From Calidithermus roseus (GTDB taxonomy: Bacteria; Deinococcota; Deinococci; Deinococcales; Thermaceae), in assembly GCF_003574095.1 (NCBI RefSeq), contig NZ_QWLA01000023.1:1-43864 (forward strand): a stretch of DNA of 43,864 bases. The letters run 5' to 3'. Both the position numbers and the translations under genes were made by a program. Within the stretch, counting starts at the first letter, position 1; every line of letters starts with the position of its first letter. Below are positions 36,979-43,864 of this stretch, in pieces. Below the pieces are notes generated by a model. The model did no database searches. It saw only the letters and a program-made list of their open reading frames with translations, and was not told the origin of the DNA.

Positions 36979-37260
36979 GGGTTCCTGGTTTCGGCCACAG
37001 GATCTACTCCGAGGGCGACCCACGCGGCCTGGCGCTGCTGCAAACCCTGGGCGCGCGCTGCAAGGACACCCTCACCATGGCCCTGGTGCGCGAACTCGTA
37101 GCCTAGCTGCGGCACGAACTGGCTGAACAACCCACCATCGACATGACCCTGGCGGTGCTGGCGCGGGTGCTGAACCTGCCCACCGGTGCAGGGATGGCCA
37201 TCTACGCCATCGGGCGGACGGCAGCTGGATCGCCCACGCGCTCGAGGAATACGCTAGAGC
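36979..37260 (+). pseudogene. Citrate synthase fragment, decayed
   Basis: VPGFGHRIYSEGDPRGLALL (from 36981) matches the catalytic His region of citrate/methylcitrate synthases. It is followed by an in-frame TAG (37105-37107), then LRHELAEQPTIDMTLAVLAR, VLNLPTGAGMAIYAIGR, a frameshift near 37215, and WIAHALEEYAR, the usual GWIAH end. The N-terminal two thirds are missing. Three independent defects make function impossible; it is a relic of a once full gene. Confidence 0.75.
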
Positions 37261-37298
37261 GTCACACATGGCATGCCAGATGCTCATGGTGCATTGCG

Positions 37299-37304
37299 TA
37301 AGAT
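37299..37304 (+). promoter_or_regulatory. Leaderless -10 box (TAAGAT)
   Basis: TAAGAT, 6 nt, then GTG at 37311 of the small membrane/zinc protein. Confidence 0.4.
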
Positions 37305-37310
37305 GATTTG

Positions 37311-37553
37311 GTGGACATCCTGCTCGCCGCCCTCATCCTCGGCCTCGCGGTGTACTTCCTCTTCCGCATCGGCCGGGCCTTCTGGCCCAAGCGCTTCGGC
37401 AGCGCGCCCGTCCCCGGCAGCTCGAGCCGCCTGCGCTGCCCCCTCTGCGGCGACCGGCTCAACAACGCCGAAGTAGAAGCCCTCCGCCAGGGACGGCGCA
37501 AATGCCCCCACATGGCCGAGTGCCCTTACCAGCGGAGCCGGTGGTTGAACTAG
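37311..37553 (+). CDS. Small membrane-anchored zinc-finger protein
   Basis: 80 aa, not recognised. One N-terminal membrane helix (ILLAALILGLAVYFLFRIG), a basic linker, then LRCPLCGDRLNN and KCPHMAECPY, giving CxxC and C-x5-C, likely one Zn site facing the cytoplasm. Start GTG 37311 fits a leaderless box; TTG at 37308 is an alternative. Confidence 0.7.
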   Translation: MDILLAALILGLAVYFLFRIGRAFWPKRFGSAPVPGSSSRLRCPLCGDRLNNAEVEALRQGRRKCPHMAECPYQRSRWLN

Positions 37554-37580
37554 CGAGGGGAGCTACTGGCCGAGGGCCAA

Positions 37581-37625
37581 AGCGTTTAGCATTTTGCGTA
37601 GGGCGTACGACGTAAGACGCACCAC
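37581..37625. repeat. Dispersed ACGTCGTACG repeat, copy D
   Basis: AGCGTTTAGCATTTTGCGTA, then GGGCGTACGACGTAAGACGC. Shares the TTTTGCGTA..CGTACGACGTA core with copies A and B. Lies past the end of two converging genes. Confidence 0.65.
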
Positions 37626-37637
37626 CTGCGCCTAACG

Positions 37638-37660
37638 AAAAAATCGCGGCTCTCGGCCGC
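37638..37660 (-). terminator. Terminator of DinB-family gene
   Basis: On the minus strand: GCGGC, loop CGAGA, GCCGC, then GATTTTTT. It lies about 75 nt past the stop at 37733. Confidence 0.8.
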
Positions 37661-37732
37661 TGATATCCTTAATATAACCGGATATGCAAAAATGTAAAGT
37701 GGTATGCAAGAAGCCCGGCCTGGACAAGGAAA

Positions 37733-38263
37733 TTACGTACCCTCGAGGCGGGTGGGGATCTGGGCGAGGTGATGACGCTCGTGGAAGACGGCGGTCTGTA
37801 GCCATCCCAGGCCGTTCAGCTCGCCAAAGAAAGGGTGGGGGAAGGTCGCGGGGTGCTCGAGCAGCTCGCCGCTCTTCTCCACCTCTGCCAGCAGGAAGGC
37901 CCGTTGTTCGGCCAGCAACTGGGCGATCTGGGCCTTGCTCAGCCCGCCCTTGGGGCGGATGATGGCTGGGGCCTGGGCCTTACCCCCCTTGAGTTCTCCG
38001 GCAGGCACTGTAACCGCCTCGAGCGCTTCCCCCTGCGCGATGCGACGCAGGCGGCGAATAACCCGGGCAAAGGAGCCCTCGGCCAGGGCGACGTGCTCCA
38101 TGAGTAGCGCGACGCTCCAGGTTTCGGGATCGGGCTGGCGAAAAAAAGTTTCTTCGGGGATGGCCTCGAGCTGGTGCAACAACTCCCGGCGGGTGCGCTC
38201 GAGGTGGCACAGGCAATATGCCTTGTCCCCGAAGCGCTTGAGAGATTCAGGGTCGCTCAACAT
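37733..38263 (-). CDS. DinB-family protein
   Basis: 176 aa, four-helix bundle. Metal-binding His pattern: LLMEHVALAEGS (about residue 56) and FHERHHLAQI (about 161-170), as in DinB_2/YfiT metal-dependent hydrolase- or transferase-like proteins. Substrate unknown; thiol transfer (bacillithiol S-transferase-like) is one possibility in this family. TAGAAT 6 nt before the ATG marks a leaderless start. Confidence 0.87.
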   Translation of the reverse strand: MLSDPESLKRFGDKAYCLCHLERTRRELLHQLEAIPEETFFRQPDPETWSVALLMEHVALAEGSFARVIRRLRRIAQGEALEAVTVPAGELKGGKAQAPAIIRPKGGLSKAQIAQLLAEQRAFLLAEVEKSGELLEHPATFPHPFFGELNGLGWLQTAVFHERHHLAQIPTRLEGT

Positions 38264-38269
38264 GAGGGC

Positions 38270-38275
38270 ATTCTA
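38270..38275 (-). promoter_or_regulatory. Leaderless -10 box (TAGAAT)
   Basis: TAGAAT on the minus strand, exactly 6 nt, then ATG at 38263. Confidence 0.5.
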
Positions 38276-38289
38276 CGACCCTCCGGTGG

Positions 38290-38330
38290 GCCCGCTTGAA
38301 GCAAGTGGGCCACCCCCTGAAGGGTGGCCC
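38290..38330. repeat. Two overlapping hairpins
   Basis: GCCCGCTT/AAGTGGGC (38290-38297/38303-38310) and the perfect GGGCCACCC/GGGTGGCCC (38307-38315/38322-38330). They share 4 bases and so exclude each other. Located between two tandem minus-strand genes; no T-run, so possibly a REP-like element or an mRNA-end structure. Confidence 0.55.
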
Positions 38331-38346
38331 GCAGCCTGGTAAAGCT

Positions 38347-38571
38347 TTAGCTGATCAGCCTGCGGCGGGCTTGTGCGTCGAGGCTCAGCCGCACCACGCC
38401 CTTGAGGTAGAGATCGTGCAGGGCGTGCCCGCCCAGCACCCGCTCGAACTGGTCGATGCCGACCTCGAGTTCCCTGTCCTCCAGAAGCAACCGCACCCGG
38501 TCAAGTGTCCCCGGAACCCAACGGCATTCGACCTTCTCGCCCATCTTAATTTTGGGTTGTTTCGGTGACAT
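38347..38571 (-). CDS. Small hypothetical protein
   Basis: 74 aa, not recognised. Starts MSPKQPKIKMGEKVECRWVP and has a hydrophilic beta/alpha look, with an Arg-rich end (LDAQARRRLIS). No membrane helix, one Cys. Start at 38571 has GGAGG 7 nt before; the longer frame has no ribosome site. Confidence 0.65.
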   Translation of the reverse strand: MSPKQPKIKMGEKVECRWVPGTLDRVRLLLEDRELEVGIDQFERVLGGHALHDLYLKGVVRLSLDAQARRRLIS

Positions 38572-38770
38572 ATGGTCCTCCTTTTGCTTGACTTGCGACG
38601 TTGGGGTTAAGGGATGCATCAATTTGTATCACAAAGCCTACACGAACACAAATAGAGATGAATGTCCCCAGCGGGATATTTCAACTTGGTATTTCTTGAG
38701 TCGAACAAAATATTGCAAACGTTATCACTAAAGATTCAGTAAAGGTGCTTCGGGCGGCTCGAGCCGCGGG

Positions 38771-38798
38771 CTTGGCTTGGTGGGGAGTGGGATAAGAT
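38771..38798 (+). promoter_or_regulatory. Promoter of fabI
   Basis: -10 TAAGAT (38793-38798) 10 nt before the ATG, with CTTGGC (38771-38776) 16 nt upstream as a weak -35. The very short leader has no ribosome site. Confidence 0.45.
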
Positions 38799-38808
38799 AC
38801 TCATCACT

Positions 38809-39597
38809 ATGGTTCCGATCGACCTGTCGGGCAAAAAAGCATTGGTGATGGGCGTGACCAACGAGAGCAGCCTGGGCTGGGCCATTGCCCAGAAACTGCA
38901 CCAGGCCGGGGCTACCCTGGCGTTCAGCTACCAGGGTGAACGGCTGAGGGAGAAGATCGAAAAGCTTACCACCGGCATGCACGGGGTGCGCTTGTACGAA
39001 GTGGACGTGACCAACGAGGAAGCCATCAAGGCCATGATGGCCGACCTCAAGGAGGCCTGGGGCGGCCTGGACTGCCTGGTGCACTCCATCGCCTTCGCAC
39101 CCCGGCCTGCGATGGAAGGCCGTTACATCGAGACCACCCGCGAAGACTGGACGCTGGCCCTGCAGGTTTCGGCCTACTCCCTGCTGGCGGTGGTGCGCGA
39201 GGCCGAAGCGCTGCTCAACGAGGGGGCCTCGGTGGTGACGCTCAGCTACTACGCCGCGGAGAAAGTGGTGCCCAAGTACAACGTCATGGGCATCGCCAAG
39301 AGCGCCCTCGAGGCCACCGTGCGCTACCTAGCCTACGACCTGGGGCCCAAAAACGTGCGCGTCAACGCGGTTTCGGCGGGGGCTATTCGCACCGTGGCCA
39401 GCATGAGCATTCCCGGATTTCGCAAGATGACCGCCAAGTACAACGCCATCGCTCCCCTCAAGCGCATGATCACCCACGAGGAGGTGGGCAACTTGGGCCT
39501 CTATCTGCTCTCGCCGCTCTCCAGCGGCACCACCGGGCAGACGGTTTACGTGGATGCCGGCTACAGCATCATGGGCATGGACTTCAGCGAGGAGTAG
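38809..39597 (+). CDS. fabI: Enoyl-[acyl-carrier-protein] reductase (NADH)
   Basis: 262 aa, normal FabI length. FabI-type nucleotide loop GVTNESSLGWAIAQKL (about residues 16-31), then VHSIAFAPR, and catalytic Tyr-x6-Lys in YNVMGIAKSALE; VSAGAIRT and GQTVYVDAGYSIMGM at the C-terminus are typical. Reduces enoyl-ACP in the last step of fatty-acid elongation and is the classical triclosan/isoniazid-type target. Confidence 0.95.
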   Translation: MVPIDLSGKKALVMGVTNESSLGWAIAQKLHQAGATLAFSYQGERLREKIEKLTTGMHGVRLYEVDVTNEEAIKAMMADLKEAWGGLDCLVHSIAFAPRPAMEGRYIETTREDWTLALQVSAYSLLAVVREAEALLNEGASVVTLSYYAAEKVVPKYNVMGIAKSALEATVRYLAYDLGPKNVRVNAVSAGAIRTVASMSIPGFRKMTAKYNAIAPLKRMITHEEVGNLGLYLLSPLSSGTTGQTVYVDAGYSIMGMDFSEE

Positions 39598-39731
39598 CTT
39601 TCCGAATATGGAAACCGTACGGGAAGCTTCCCATTATGGCCGATCTCCCAGTGAGGCGAATTGAGCCCTTTGGGGGGCCCCAGGATGGAAGTAAACCCGT
39701 TGAAGGGGGCTTAGTTGGGCATGTGAAGGCC

Positions 39732-40013
39732 TCAACTTACCTTCTCGAACTCGGTCAGGATTTTTTCGGTTTTAGCATCCCGTATGCGCTTGATCAGCTT
39801 TCGAGCCTCGTGCTGGTCGCGCAGGGTTTTCGAGAGGATGATCGTCGAGCCGACGGTAAAGAGCAGGCCCATCCCTAAATAACCCTTAACCCAGAGGTTT
39901 ACGGGAAGGAAGATGACCCCCAAGGCCGTACAGCCTAGCGATATCGCAAAGCAGATCTGTACGAAGGCGACCCAGGCTGGCGAGTCTTGCTGTATGCGAT
40001 CTTCGTCGAACAT
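39732..40013 (-). CDS. YiaA/YiaB-type inner-membrane protein
   Basis: 93 aa. Two hydrophobic helices, WVAFVQICFAISLGCTALGV (about residues 14-33) and KGYLGMGLLFTVGSTIILS (about 43-61), followed by a charged helix (KTLRDQHEARKLIKRIRD). This matches the YiaA/B two-helix domain, function unknown. Ribosome site AAGGAG before the ATG. The 134 nt upstream are AT-rich. Confidence 0.8.
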   Translation of the reverse strand: MFDEDRIQQDSPAWVAFVQICFAISLGCTALGVIFLPVNLWVKGYLGMGLLFTVGSTIILSKTLRDQHEARKLIKRIRDAKTEKILTEFEKVS

Positions 40014-40146
40014 GTGGACTCCTTATCACCTAGATATTATGGAACTCTAGCAATAATCTTATCTGGATGCACCAAGATTGGCAAGCCTGAAAAGCCCTGA
40101 CTGCGAGACTGTTCTCGCTATGTTCAATCGAATTGTTGATATTTTC

Positions 40147-40608
40147 CTAAAACTCCTGATCCGCCGCATGTAAGCGCCTTCCCCACAGGCTCTGGGGATG
40201 GTGGTGCTCGAGCACGATCGCGGCCACGCGCTCATCGCTGATGCGCCTTGCGGCGTACTCCGGGTGGTGGCGGCGCACCTGCCAGGCGCCGTAAATCCCA
40301 CTTCTGAGGGGCTCGGCGGGAACAGGGGGGCTGTACAGGCCCACCAGAATGCGCTCGAGAGGGTGATAGGGCCTTAGGGCCTTGCCGCTGTCGTGCAGCA
40401 GGGCGGCCCGCACGACGTAGTCCGGGGCGTCGGGGTGGCGGGATAGCAGGGTTTGAGCTACCTCGAGGGCGTGCTCGCGGTCACGCACGTCCATGGCCTG
40501 GTAGAGCGTAACCTCCTCGGGGGAAAGGCGCTCGAGCGCCCAGGCATCGTCCGGCTGACACAGCGAGGGTAGAAAAGCTCGCAGCAGCCGACGGAATCGC
40601 CCAACCAC
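40147..40608 (-). CDS. HD-domain phosphohydrolase
   Basis: 153 aa. His-Asp pairs of an HD domain: REHALEVAQTLL, AALLHDSGKA (the HD), RRHHPEYAARRI and IVLEHHHPQS. Probably a metal-dependent phosphohydrolase acting on a nucleotide; too short for extra domains. Start is GTG at 40608, 6 nt behind TATCAT. Divergent from the aquaporin gene. Confidence 0.85.
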   Translation of the reverse strand: MVGRFRRLLRAFLPSLCQPDDAWALERLSPEEVTLYQAMDVRDREHALEVAQTLLSRHPDAPDYVVRAALLHDSGKALRPYHPLERILVGLYSPPVPAEPLRSGIYGAWQVRRHHPEYAARRISDERVAAIVLEHHHPQSLWGRRLHAADQEF

Positions 40609-40614
40609 ACTCCC

Positions 40615-40620
40615 ATGATA
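40615..40620 (-). promoter_or_regulatory. Leaderless -10 box (TATCAT)
   Basis: TATCAT on the minus strand, exactly 6 nt, then GTG at 40608. Confidence 0.45.
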
Positions 40621-40688
40621 TAGTTCCGCTGTGATGTAAAACCAATGGGTTCCATCTGAGAGGGCTCTGGATGCGAAGGAGGAAAACG

Positions 40689-41378
40689 ATGAAGGCGTTT
40701 ATTGCAGAGTTCATCGGTGTTTTTGCCCTGGTTTTCGCCGGGGTTGGAGCCATTCACGTTACCGAGGGTGGGGAACTGACTGCGGTGGCACTGGCCCATG
40801 GTTTGGCGATTGCTTTGATGATCCTGGCTGTGGGACACGCCTCAGGCGGGCACTTCAACCCGGCGGTGACCTTTGGCATGCTGATCACGGGAAACATCAA
40901 GCTTGGCCCGGCCATCGGCTACTGGGTCAGCCAGTTCCTGGGTGGGCTGGCCGCGGCGGCCTTGCTGGCGGGGCTGTATGGCAGCGAGGCGGTCGCCAAG
41001 GGCACCCCGGCGGTGGGGCTGGGCTTCAGCGCGCCGCAGGGCCTGGTGGCCGAGATCGTCCTGACCTTCTTCCTGGTGCTGGTGATCTTCGCGACCGCGC
41101 TGCACCATAAACTGCCGGTGGCAGCCTTTGCCATTGGCCTGACCATCGTCATGGACATCATGGCCGGAGGGGCCATCTCGGGAGCAGCCATGAACCCGGC
41201 CAGGGTGCTGGCTCCGGCCATCATCGGCGGGAGCTGGGCCGACCACTGGATTTACTGGGTGGGGCCATTGGTGGGGGCCGCCATCGCCGCCATCTTTTAC
41301 ACCCAGATCTACATGGTCGACGAGAAGGAAGAGGCCAAGCTGCCCGTGGACCTCACCTCGGATCGGCCTTCGTCCTAA
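40689..41378 (+). CDS. Aquaporin (MIP family)
   Basis: 229 aa, six membrane helices and two half-helices with both NPA motifs: SGGHFNPAVTF (about residue 60) and SGAAMNPARVL (about 176). Selectivity filter read by alignment: Leu in place of AqpZ Phe43 (ILAVGHASGG), Ile for His174 (MDIMAGG), Ala, and Arg after the second NPA. This is nearer AqpM or plant TIP types than E. coli AqpZ, so passage of small solutes besides water is possible. Start at 40689 with AAGGAGGAAAA before; an earlier frame adds six residues without a better site. Confidence 0.92.
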   Translation: MKAFIAEFIGVFALVFAGVGAIHVTEGGELTAVALAHGLAIALMILAVGHASGGHFNPAVTFGMLITGNIKLGPAIGYWVSQFLGGLAAAALLAGLYGSEAVAKGTPAVGLGFSAPQGLVAEIVLTFFLVLVIFATALHHKLPVAAFAIGLTIVMDIMAGGAISGAAMNPARVLAPAIIGGSWADHWIYWVGPLVGAAIAAIFYTQIYMVDEKEEAKLPVDLTSDRPSS

Positions 41379-41394
41379 AAGCCATGGCAAAGCG

Positions 41395-41422
41395 CGACGG
41401 GAGGCCGCACAGCCTCCCGTCG
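41395..41422. terminator. Bidirectional hairpin between aquaporin and HAD genes
   Basis: Perfect 11-bp stem CGACGGGAGGC (41395-41405) / GCCTCCCGTCG (41412-41422), 6-nt loop, between two converging genes. No long T-run. Confidence 0.65.
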
Positions 41423-41435
41423 GTTCATGGTGTGC

Positions 41436-42119
41436 TCAGGAGACCAGTGACAGCAGGTCCTCGAGCTGCCACAGCAGGTGAAAGCTGTTGCGCGGATCGG
41501 GGATTCCTTGCGATTGCATCGAGTAGGCCGGCATCCCCAGCCGTCGAGCGGATTCGACGTGGTGGGGGTTATCCCCCACGTAGATCACTTCGCCCAGGGT
41601 CAAGCCCATCTGGGCTACGGCCATCTCGAAGGCCCTGGGGTCGGGCTTGGCCACCCCCATGCGGCTGGAGGCGAAGAAGTGCTGGAAGCTCAGGTCCAGG
41701 CCGTGGTAGGCCAGGCTCTCCCGCAGTGAGGGCAGAGCGTTGGACAGCACCCCCAGCACCAGGCCCTGAGCGCGCAACTCCCGCAGCACCCGTGCCACGC
41801 CGCGCACCGGCTTGAGGAAGCGGTAGTACGGCCACAGCACCGCGATCTCCTGTGGGGTGGGTCCCTTGGAGCCGATGTCCAGGTTGTCCAGCAGACTCTG
41901 GGCCGATTCTAGCCAGTATTGTTTCTCAGCTTCGGGGGTGGTTATCTCCAGCTTGCGGATCTTCTCGAGCTGCCTTTCCGACACCCGCCTGACCTCGCGC
42001 ATCACCTGGCTGGGCGTGGGGCCATAGCTGGCCAACCAGTGCACGAAGTGGTCGTAGGTTTCATCGTTGGACTCGAGAAGAACCCCGTCACGATCGAAGA
42101 GCACGCCACGTATGACCAT
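41436..42119 (-). CDS. HAD-superfamily phosphatase
   Basis: 227 aa. Motif I FDRDGVLLES (DxDGV), motif II VLGVLSNALPSL, motif III Lys in GVAKPDPRAFEMA, motif IV VIYVGDNPHHVESARR. Helical cap between I and II. Subfamily I phosphatase, phosphoglycolate-phosphatase-like; substrate not assignable. The ATG at 42119 starts at the conserved core and has TAGACT 7 nt before. Confidence 0.9.
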   Translation of the reverse strand: MVIRGVLFDRDGVLLESNDETYDHFVHWLASYGPTPSQVMREVRRVSERQLEKIRKLEITTPEAEKQYWLESAQSLLDNLDIGSKGPTPQEIAVLWPYYRFLKPVRGVARVLRELRAQGLVLGVLSNALPSLRESLAYHGLDLSFQHFFASSRMGVAKPDPRAFEMAVAQMGLTLGEVIYVGDNPHHVESARRLGMPAYSMQSQGIPDPRNSFHLLWQLEDLLSLVS

Positions 42120-42126
42120 CCAGGCC

Positions 42127-42132
42127 AGTCTA
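42127..42132 (-). promoter_or_regulatory. Leaderless -10 box (TAGACT)
   Basis: TAGACT on the minus strand, 7 nt, then ATG at 42119. Confidence 0.4.
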
Positions 42133-42303
42133 GGGGCACGCAATTGCCCTTCCCTGTGAGATTTGACAATAGGGGGCGTTATCTGGTAAGGCCAACCTGC
42201 ACAAGTGCTGGGGGGTGGGAGGGGCAGCCAACCCATGAGTTGTATGTGCTGCTTCTGTGTTGTCTGGCACGCAGATTCGGCGGTGTAAGCCGTGGGGGTC
42301 GCC

Positions 42304-42912
42304 TTAGCTTGTCCGGGAGTAACAAGCGGTTACGCCCTGCTCGCTGACCAGGTAGTGCACGGGCAGGTCCCAGGGGTCGGTAGGCAGCGCTGGCACGATC
42401 AAATCCTGGGGAATGAATCCAATCCAGAGAGCTTGGGGGACTGTGGGCAGGAAGCGGTCGTAGAACCCCTGCCCATAGCCCAGCCGATATCCCCGCAGGT
42501 CGAAGGCCAACCCCGGCAGCACCACCGCCTCGAGCGCGCCAGGCTCGGCCTGGGGGGCGGTGGGGGAGGGCTCGAGGAAGCCGTAGGGGTGCTTGATCAG
42601 CGGCGCGGGCAAGGGGTGAACCCGCAATTCCAATCCCTCGGTGCGGGGCAGGTAGTACTGCGCCGGCCACAGTTCCCTCACCCCTGCCGGGTCGGGCTCG
42701 TGGCCGAAGGCGCTGTAGAGCAGGACGTGCCGCACCGTGTGCTGAGCCAGCAGCGCGGCCAGGTGGGCGTTCATCGGCTGTGAAAGCTCGGAGATGGAAA
42801 GCCTCGAGCGGGCTCTCTTGGCCCACCTGCGCCATTCGACCTTGCTCGAGGAGGAAGAGGGCAGCGCAGCCGCCCTCTTGTCGTTGGGATCAGGCTCCAA
42901 GGGGAAATCCAC
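42304..42912 (-). CDS. 5-formyltetrahydrofolate cyclo-ligase
   Basis: 202 aa. Family signature LPGLAFDLRGYRLGYGQGFY followed by DRFL near residue 135-158 (GxRLGxGxGxYDR), Lys/Arg-rich N-terminal helix KVEWRRWAKRARSRL and YLPRTEG. Converts 5-formyl-THF to 5,10-methenyl-THF using ATP. Start uncertain: GTG 42912 lies 8 nt after the E2 stop and adds a Ser-rich segment (PSSSSS) before the conserved core; a TTG at 42900 is an alternative. Probably one unit with the E2 gene. Confidence 0.87.
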   Translation of the reverse strand: MDFPLEPDPNDKRAAALPSSSSSKVEWRRWAKRARSRLSISELSQPMNAHLAALLAQHTVRHVLLYSAFGHEPDPAGVRELWPAQYYLPRTEGLELRVHPLPAPLIKHPYGFLEPSPTAPQAEPGALEAVVLPGLAFDLRGYRLGYGQGFYDRFLPTVPQALWIGFIPQDLIVPALPTDPWDLPVHYLVSEQGVTACYSRTS

Positions 42913-42919
42913 CGAGGGC

Positions 42920-43864
42920 TCAGCCTTCAAAGCCCAGCAGGAAGGGGTCTTCCAGCATCTCCGCGACGAAGCGGCAGAAGCGGGCGGCGTCGGCACCGTC
43001 GATGAGGCGGTGGTCGTAGGTGAGGCTGAAGGGCATGATCAGCCGGGGCTCGAAGGTGCCCTTTTCAGCGTTCCACACGGGCCGCATCTCCGAGCGGGAG
43101 ACGCCCATGATGGCGACTTCAGGCCAGTTGACGATGGGGGTAAAGCCGCTGCCGCCGATGCCGCCGAGGTTGGAGATGGTAAAGCTCGCGCCCTGCATCT
43201 CCTCGGGGGTGAGCTTGCGGTCTCGAGCCTTGGCCGCGATCTCGCCCAGCTCGACGGCGAGCGCGATCACGCCCTTCTTGTCCACGTCGCGGATCACCGG
43301 CACCAGCAGACCCGTGGAGGTGTCCACGGCGACGGCGATGTGGATGTAGTCCTTGAACACCACCTCGTTGGTGCTGGTGTCGATGGAGGCGTTGAACTTG
43401 GGGAAGGCCTTGAGCGCTGCCGCGGCCACCTTCAGCAGGATGGCGGTCATGGTCAGCTTGCCACCCTTCTTCTCGGCCCTGGGCCCGTACCTCTTGCGCA
43501 GGGCCTCTATCTCGCTCACGTCGGCCTGGTCGAAGTGCGTGACCATAGGGATGGTGCTCCAGGCCTGGGCCATCGAGCGCACCGTGGCCCGGCGGACGCC
43601 CGACATGGCCTCGCGGCGGGTAGGGCCAAACTTGCTGAAGTCGGGCAGGGTGGGGGCGGGGACGGTAACGGGGACACCGGCAGGAGCCGCAGGGGCACCA
43701 CCTTCGGCGTAGCGGCGCACGTCGCTCTCGGAGATGCGGTAGGCCGGGCCTGACCCGGCGACCTGAAGCAGGTCCACGCCCAGCTCCCGCGCCTCGACCT
43801 TCAAGCGCTGCGCTCGCTCAGGAAGGCCTCGACCTCGCTGCCCACCCGCCTCGAGGTCGAGGCC
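42920..43864 (-). CDS. 2-oxoacid dehydrogenase E2 subunit, cut by window edge
   Basis: At least 315 codons open to the right edge, so the 5' end is missing. A peripheral-subunit-binding domain ([20 protein letters not shown], then [10 protein letters not shown]) is followed by a Pro/Ala linker and the acyltransferase core: [55 protein letters not shown] and catalytic [14 protein letters not shown] (His and Asp). The lipoyl domain must lie beyond the edge. Core of pyruvate or branched-chain dehydrogenase; which one cannot be told. A TTG at 43804 is the first start codon inside the window but does not look like the true start. Confidence 0.9.
   Translation of the reverse strand, partial: GLDLEAGGQRGRGLPERAQRLKVEARELGVDLLQVAGSGPAYRISESDVRRYAEGGAPAAPAGVPVTVPAPTLPDFSKFGPTRREAMSGVRRATVRSMAQAWSTIPMVTHFDQADVSEIEALRKRYGPRAEKKGGKLTMTAILLKVAAAALKAFPKFNASIDTSTNEVVFKDYIHIAVAVDTSTGLLVPVIRDVDKKGVIALAVELGEIAAKARDRKLTPEEMQGASFTISNLGGIGGSGFTPIVNWPEVAIMGVSRSEMRPVWNAEKGTFEPRLIMPFSLTYDHRLIDGADAARFCRFVAEMLEDPFLLGFEG

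Noticed and set aside
42235-42288. 17-codon Cys-rich ORF (MSCMCCFCVVWHADSAV), possible cysteine-sensing leader
   Set aside because: Downstream on that strand there is only antisense to the cyclo-ligase gene; ribosome site badly spaced. Probably chance.
43804-43864. Frameshift at the 5' side of the E2 gene
   Set aside because: Another frame ends with a stop right at the TTG, which might suggest a split gene, but the E2 frame is also open to the edge; too little sequence to decide.

Overview
The window looks like chromosomal DNA of a thermophilic member of the Thermaceae, most likely Meiothermus or a close relative. This is inference from composition and gene content. The sequence is GC-rich and full of CTCGAG/TCGAG words, and it carries a bacterial RIO kinase, a form II cox cluster and several start codons placed only 6-7 nt behind a TANNNT box, the leaderless layout known from Deinococcus. 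No tRNA, rRNA, CRISPR array or intact transposase was seen.

Region 1 (1-14.4 kb) is an envelope-efflux locus. On the minus strand lie two TolC-type outer-membrane channels, a membrane-fusion protein, an RND pump, a second fusion protein, an ABC ATPase, a MacB-type permease and a small Spy/CpxP-like secreted protein. Most of them overlap by 4 nt. Divergent from them are a small secreted protein and an OmpR-type response regulator with its sensor kinase. Four places (before the first TolC gene, the secreted protein, the response regulator and the MacA-like gene) carry arrays of CTTCAC/CTACAC-type hexamers at about 11-bp spacing, each pointing toward its gene. I propose that they are the regulator's binding sites.

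Region 2 (14.4-19.1 kb) holds ordinary metabolic and maintenance genes: HAD hydrolase, PcaC-like protein, NUDIX hydrolase, cold-shock protein, pfkA, rsmI and a methyltransferase.

Region 3 (19.2-25.5 kb) starts with a promoter, a 28-codon leader ORF and a terminator-like hairpin. A RIO kinase follows, then five GNAT acetyltransferase genes; the kinase and the first two are joined by 4-nt overlaps.

Region 4 (25.5-30.4 kb) has a zinc-ribbon protein, a two-subunit chromate-type transporter, a C45-type amidase/acyltransferase, a macro-domain protein and an MFS drug transporter. Between the last two is a ~260-nt structured RNA candidate with a consensus -10 box. It resembles a HEARO/omega RNA with no nuclease gene and ends in an IS605-like hairpin.

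Region 5 (30.4-37.3 kb) is a molybdenum hydroxylase cluster, coxS-coxL-coxM with MoxR (coxD) and VWA (coxE) maturation genes. The coxL motif AYRGAGR places it in form II. Dispersed ACGTCGTACG-type repeats sit between its genes, and a decayed citrate-synthase fragment lies upstream.

Region 6 (37.3-43.9 kb) contains small membrane or zinc proteins, a DinB-family protein, fabI, a YiaA-like protein, an HD hydrolase, an aquaporin, a HAD phosphatase, 5-formyl-THF cyclo-ligase and, running off the right edge, the E2 subunit of a 2-oxoacid dehydrogenase.
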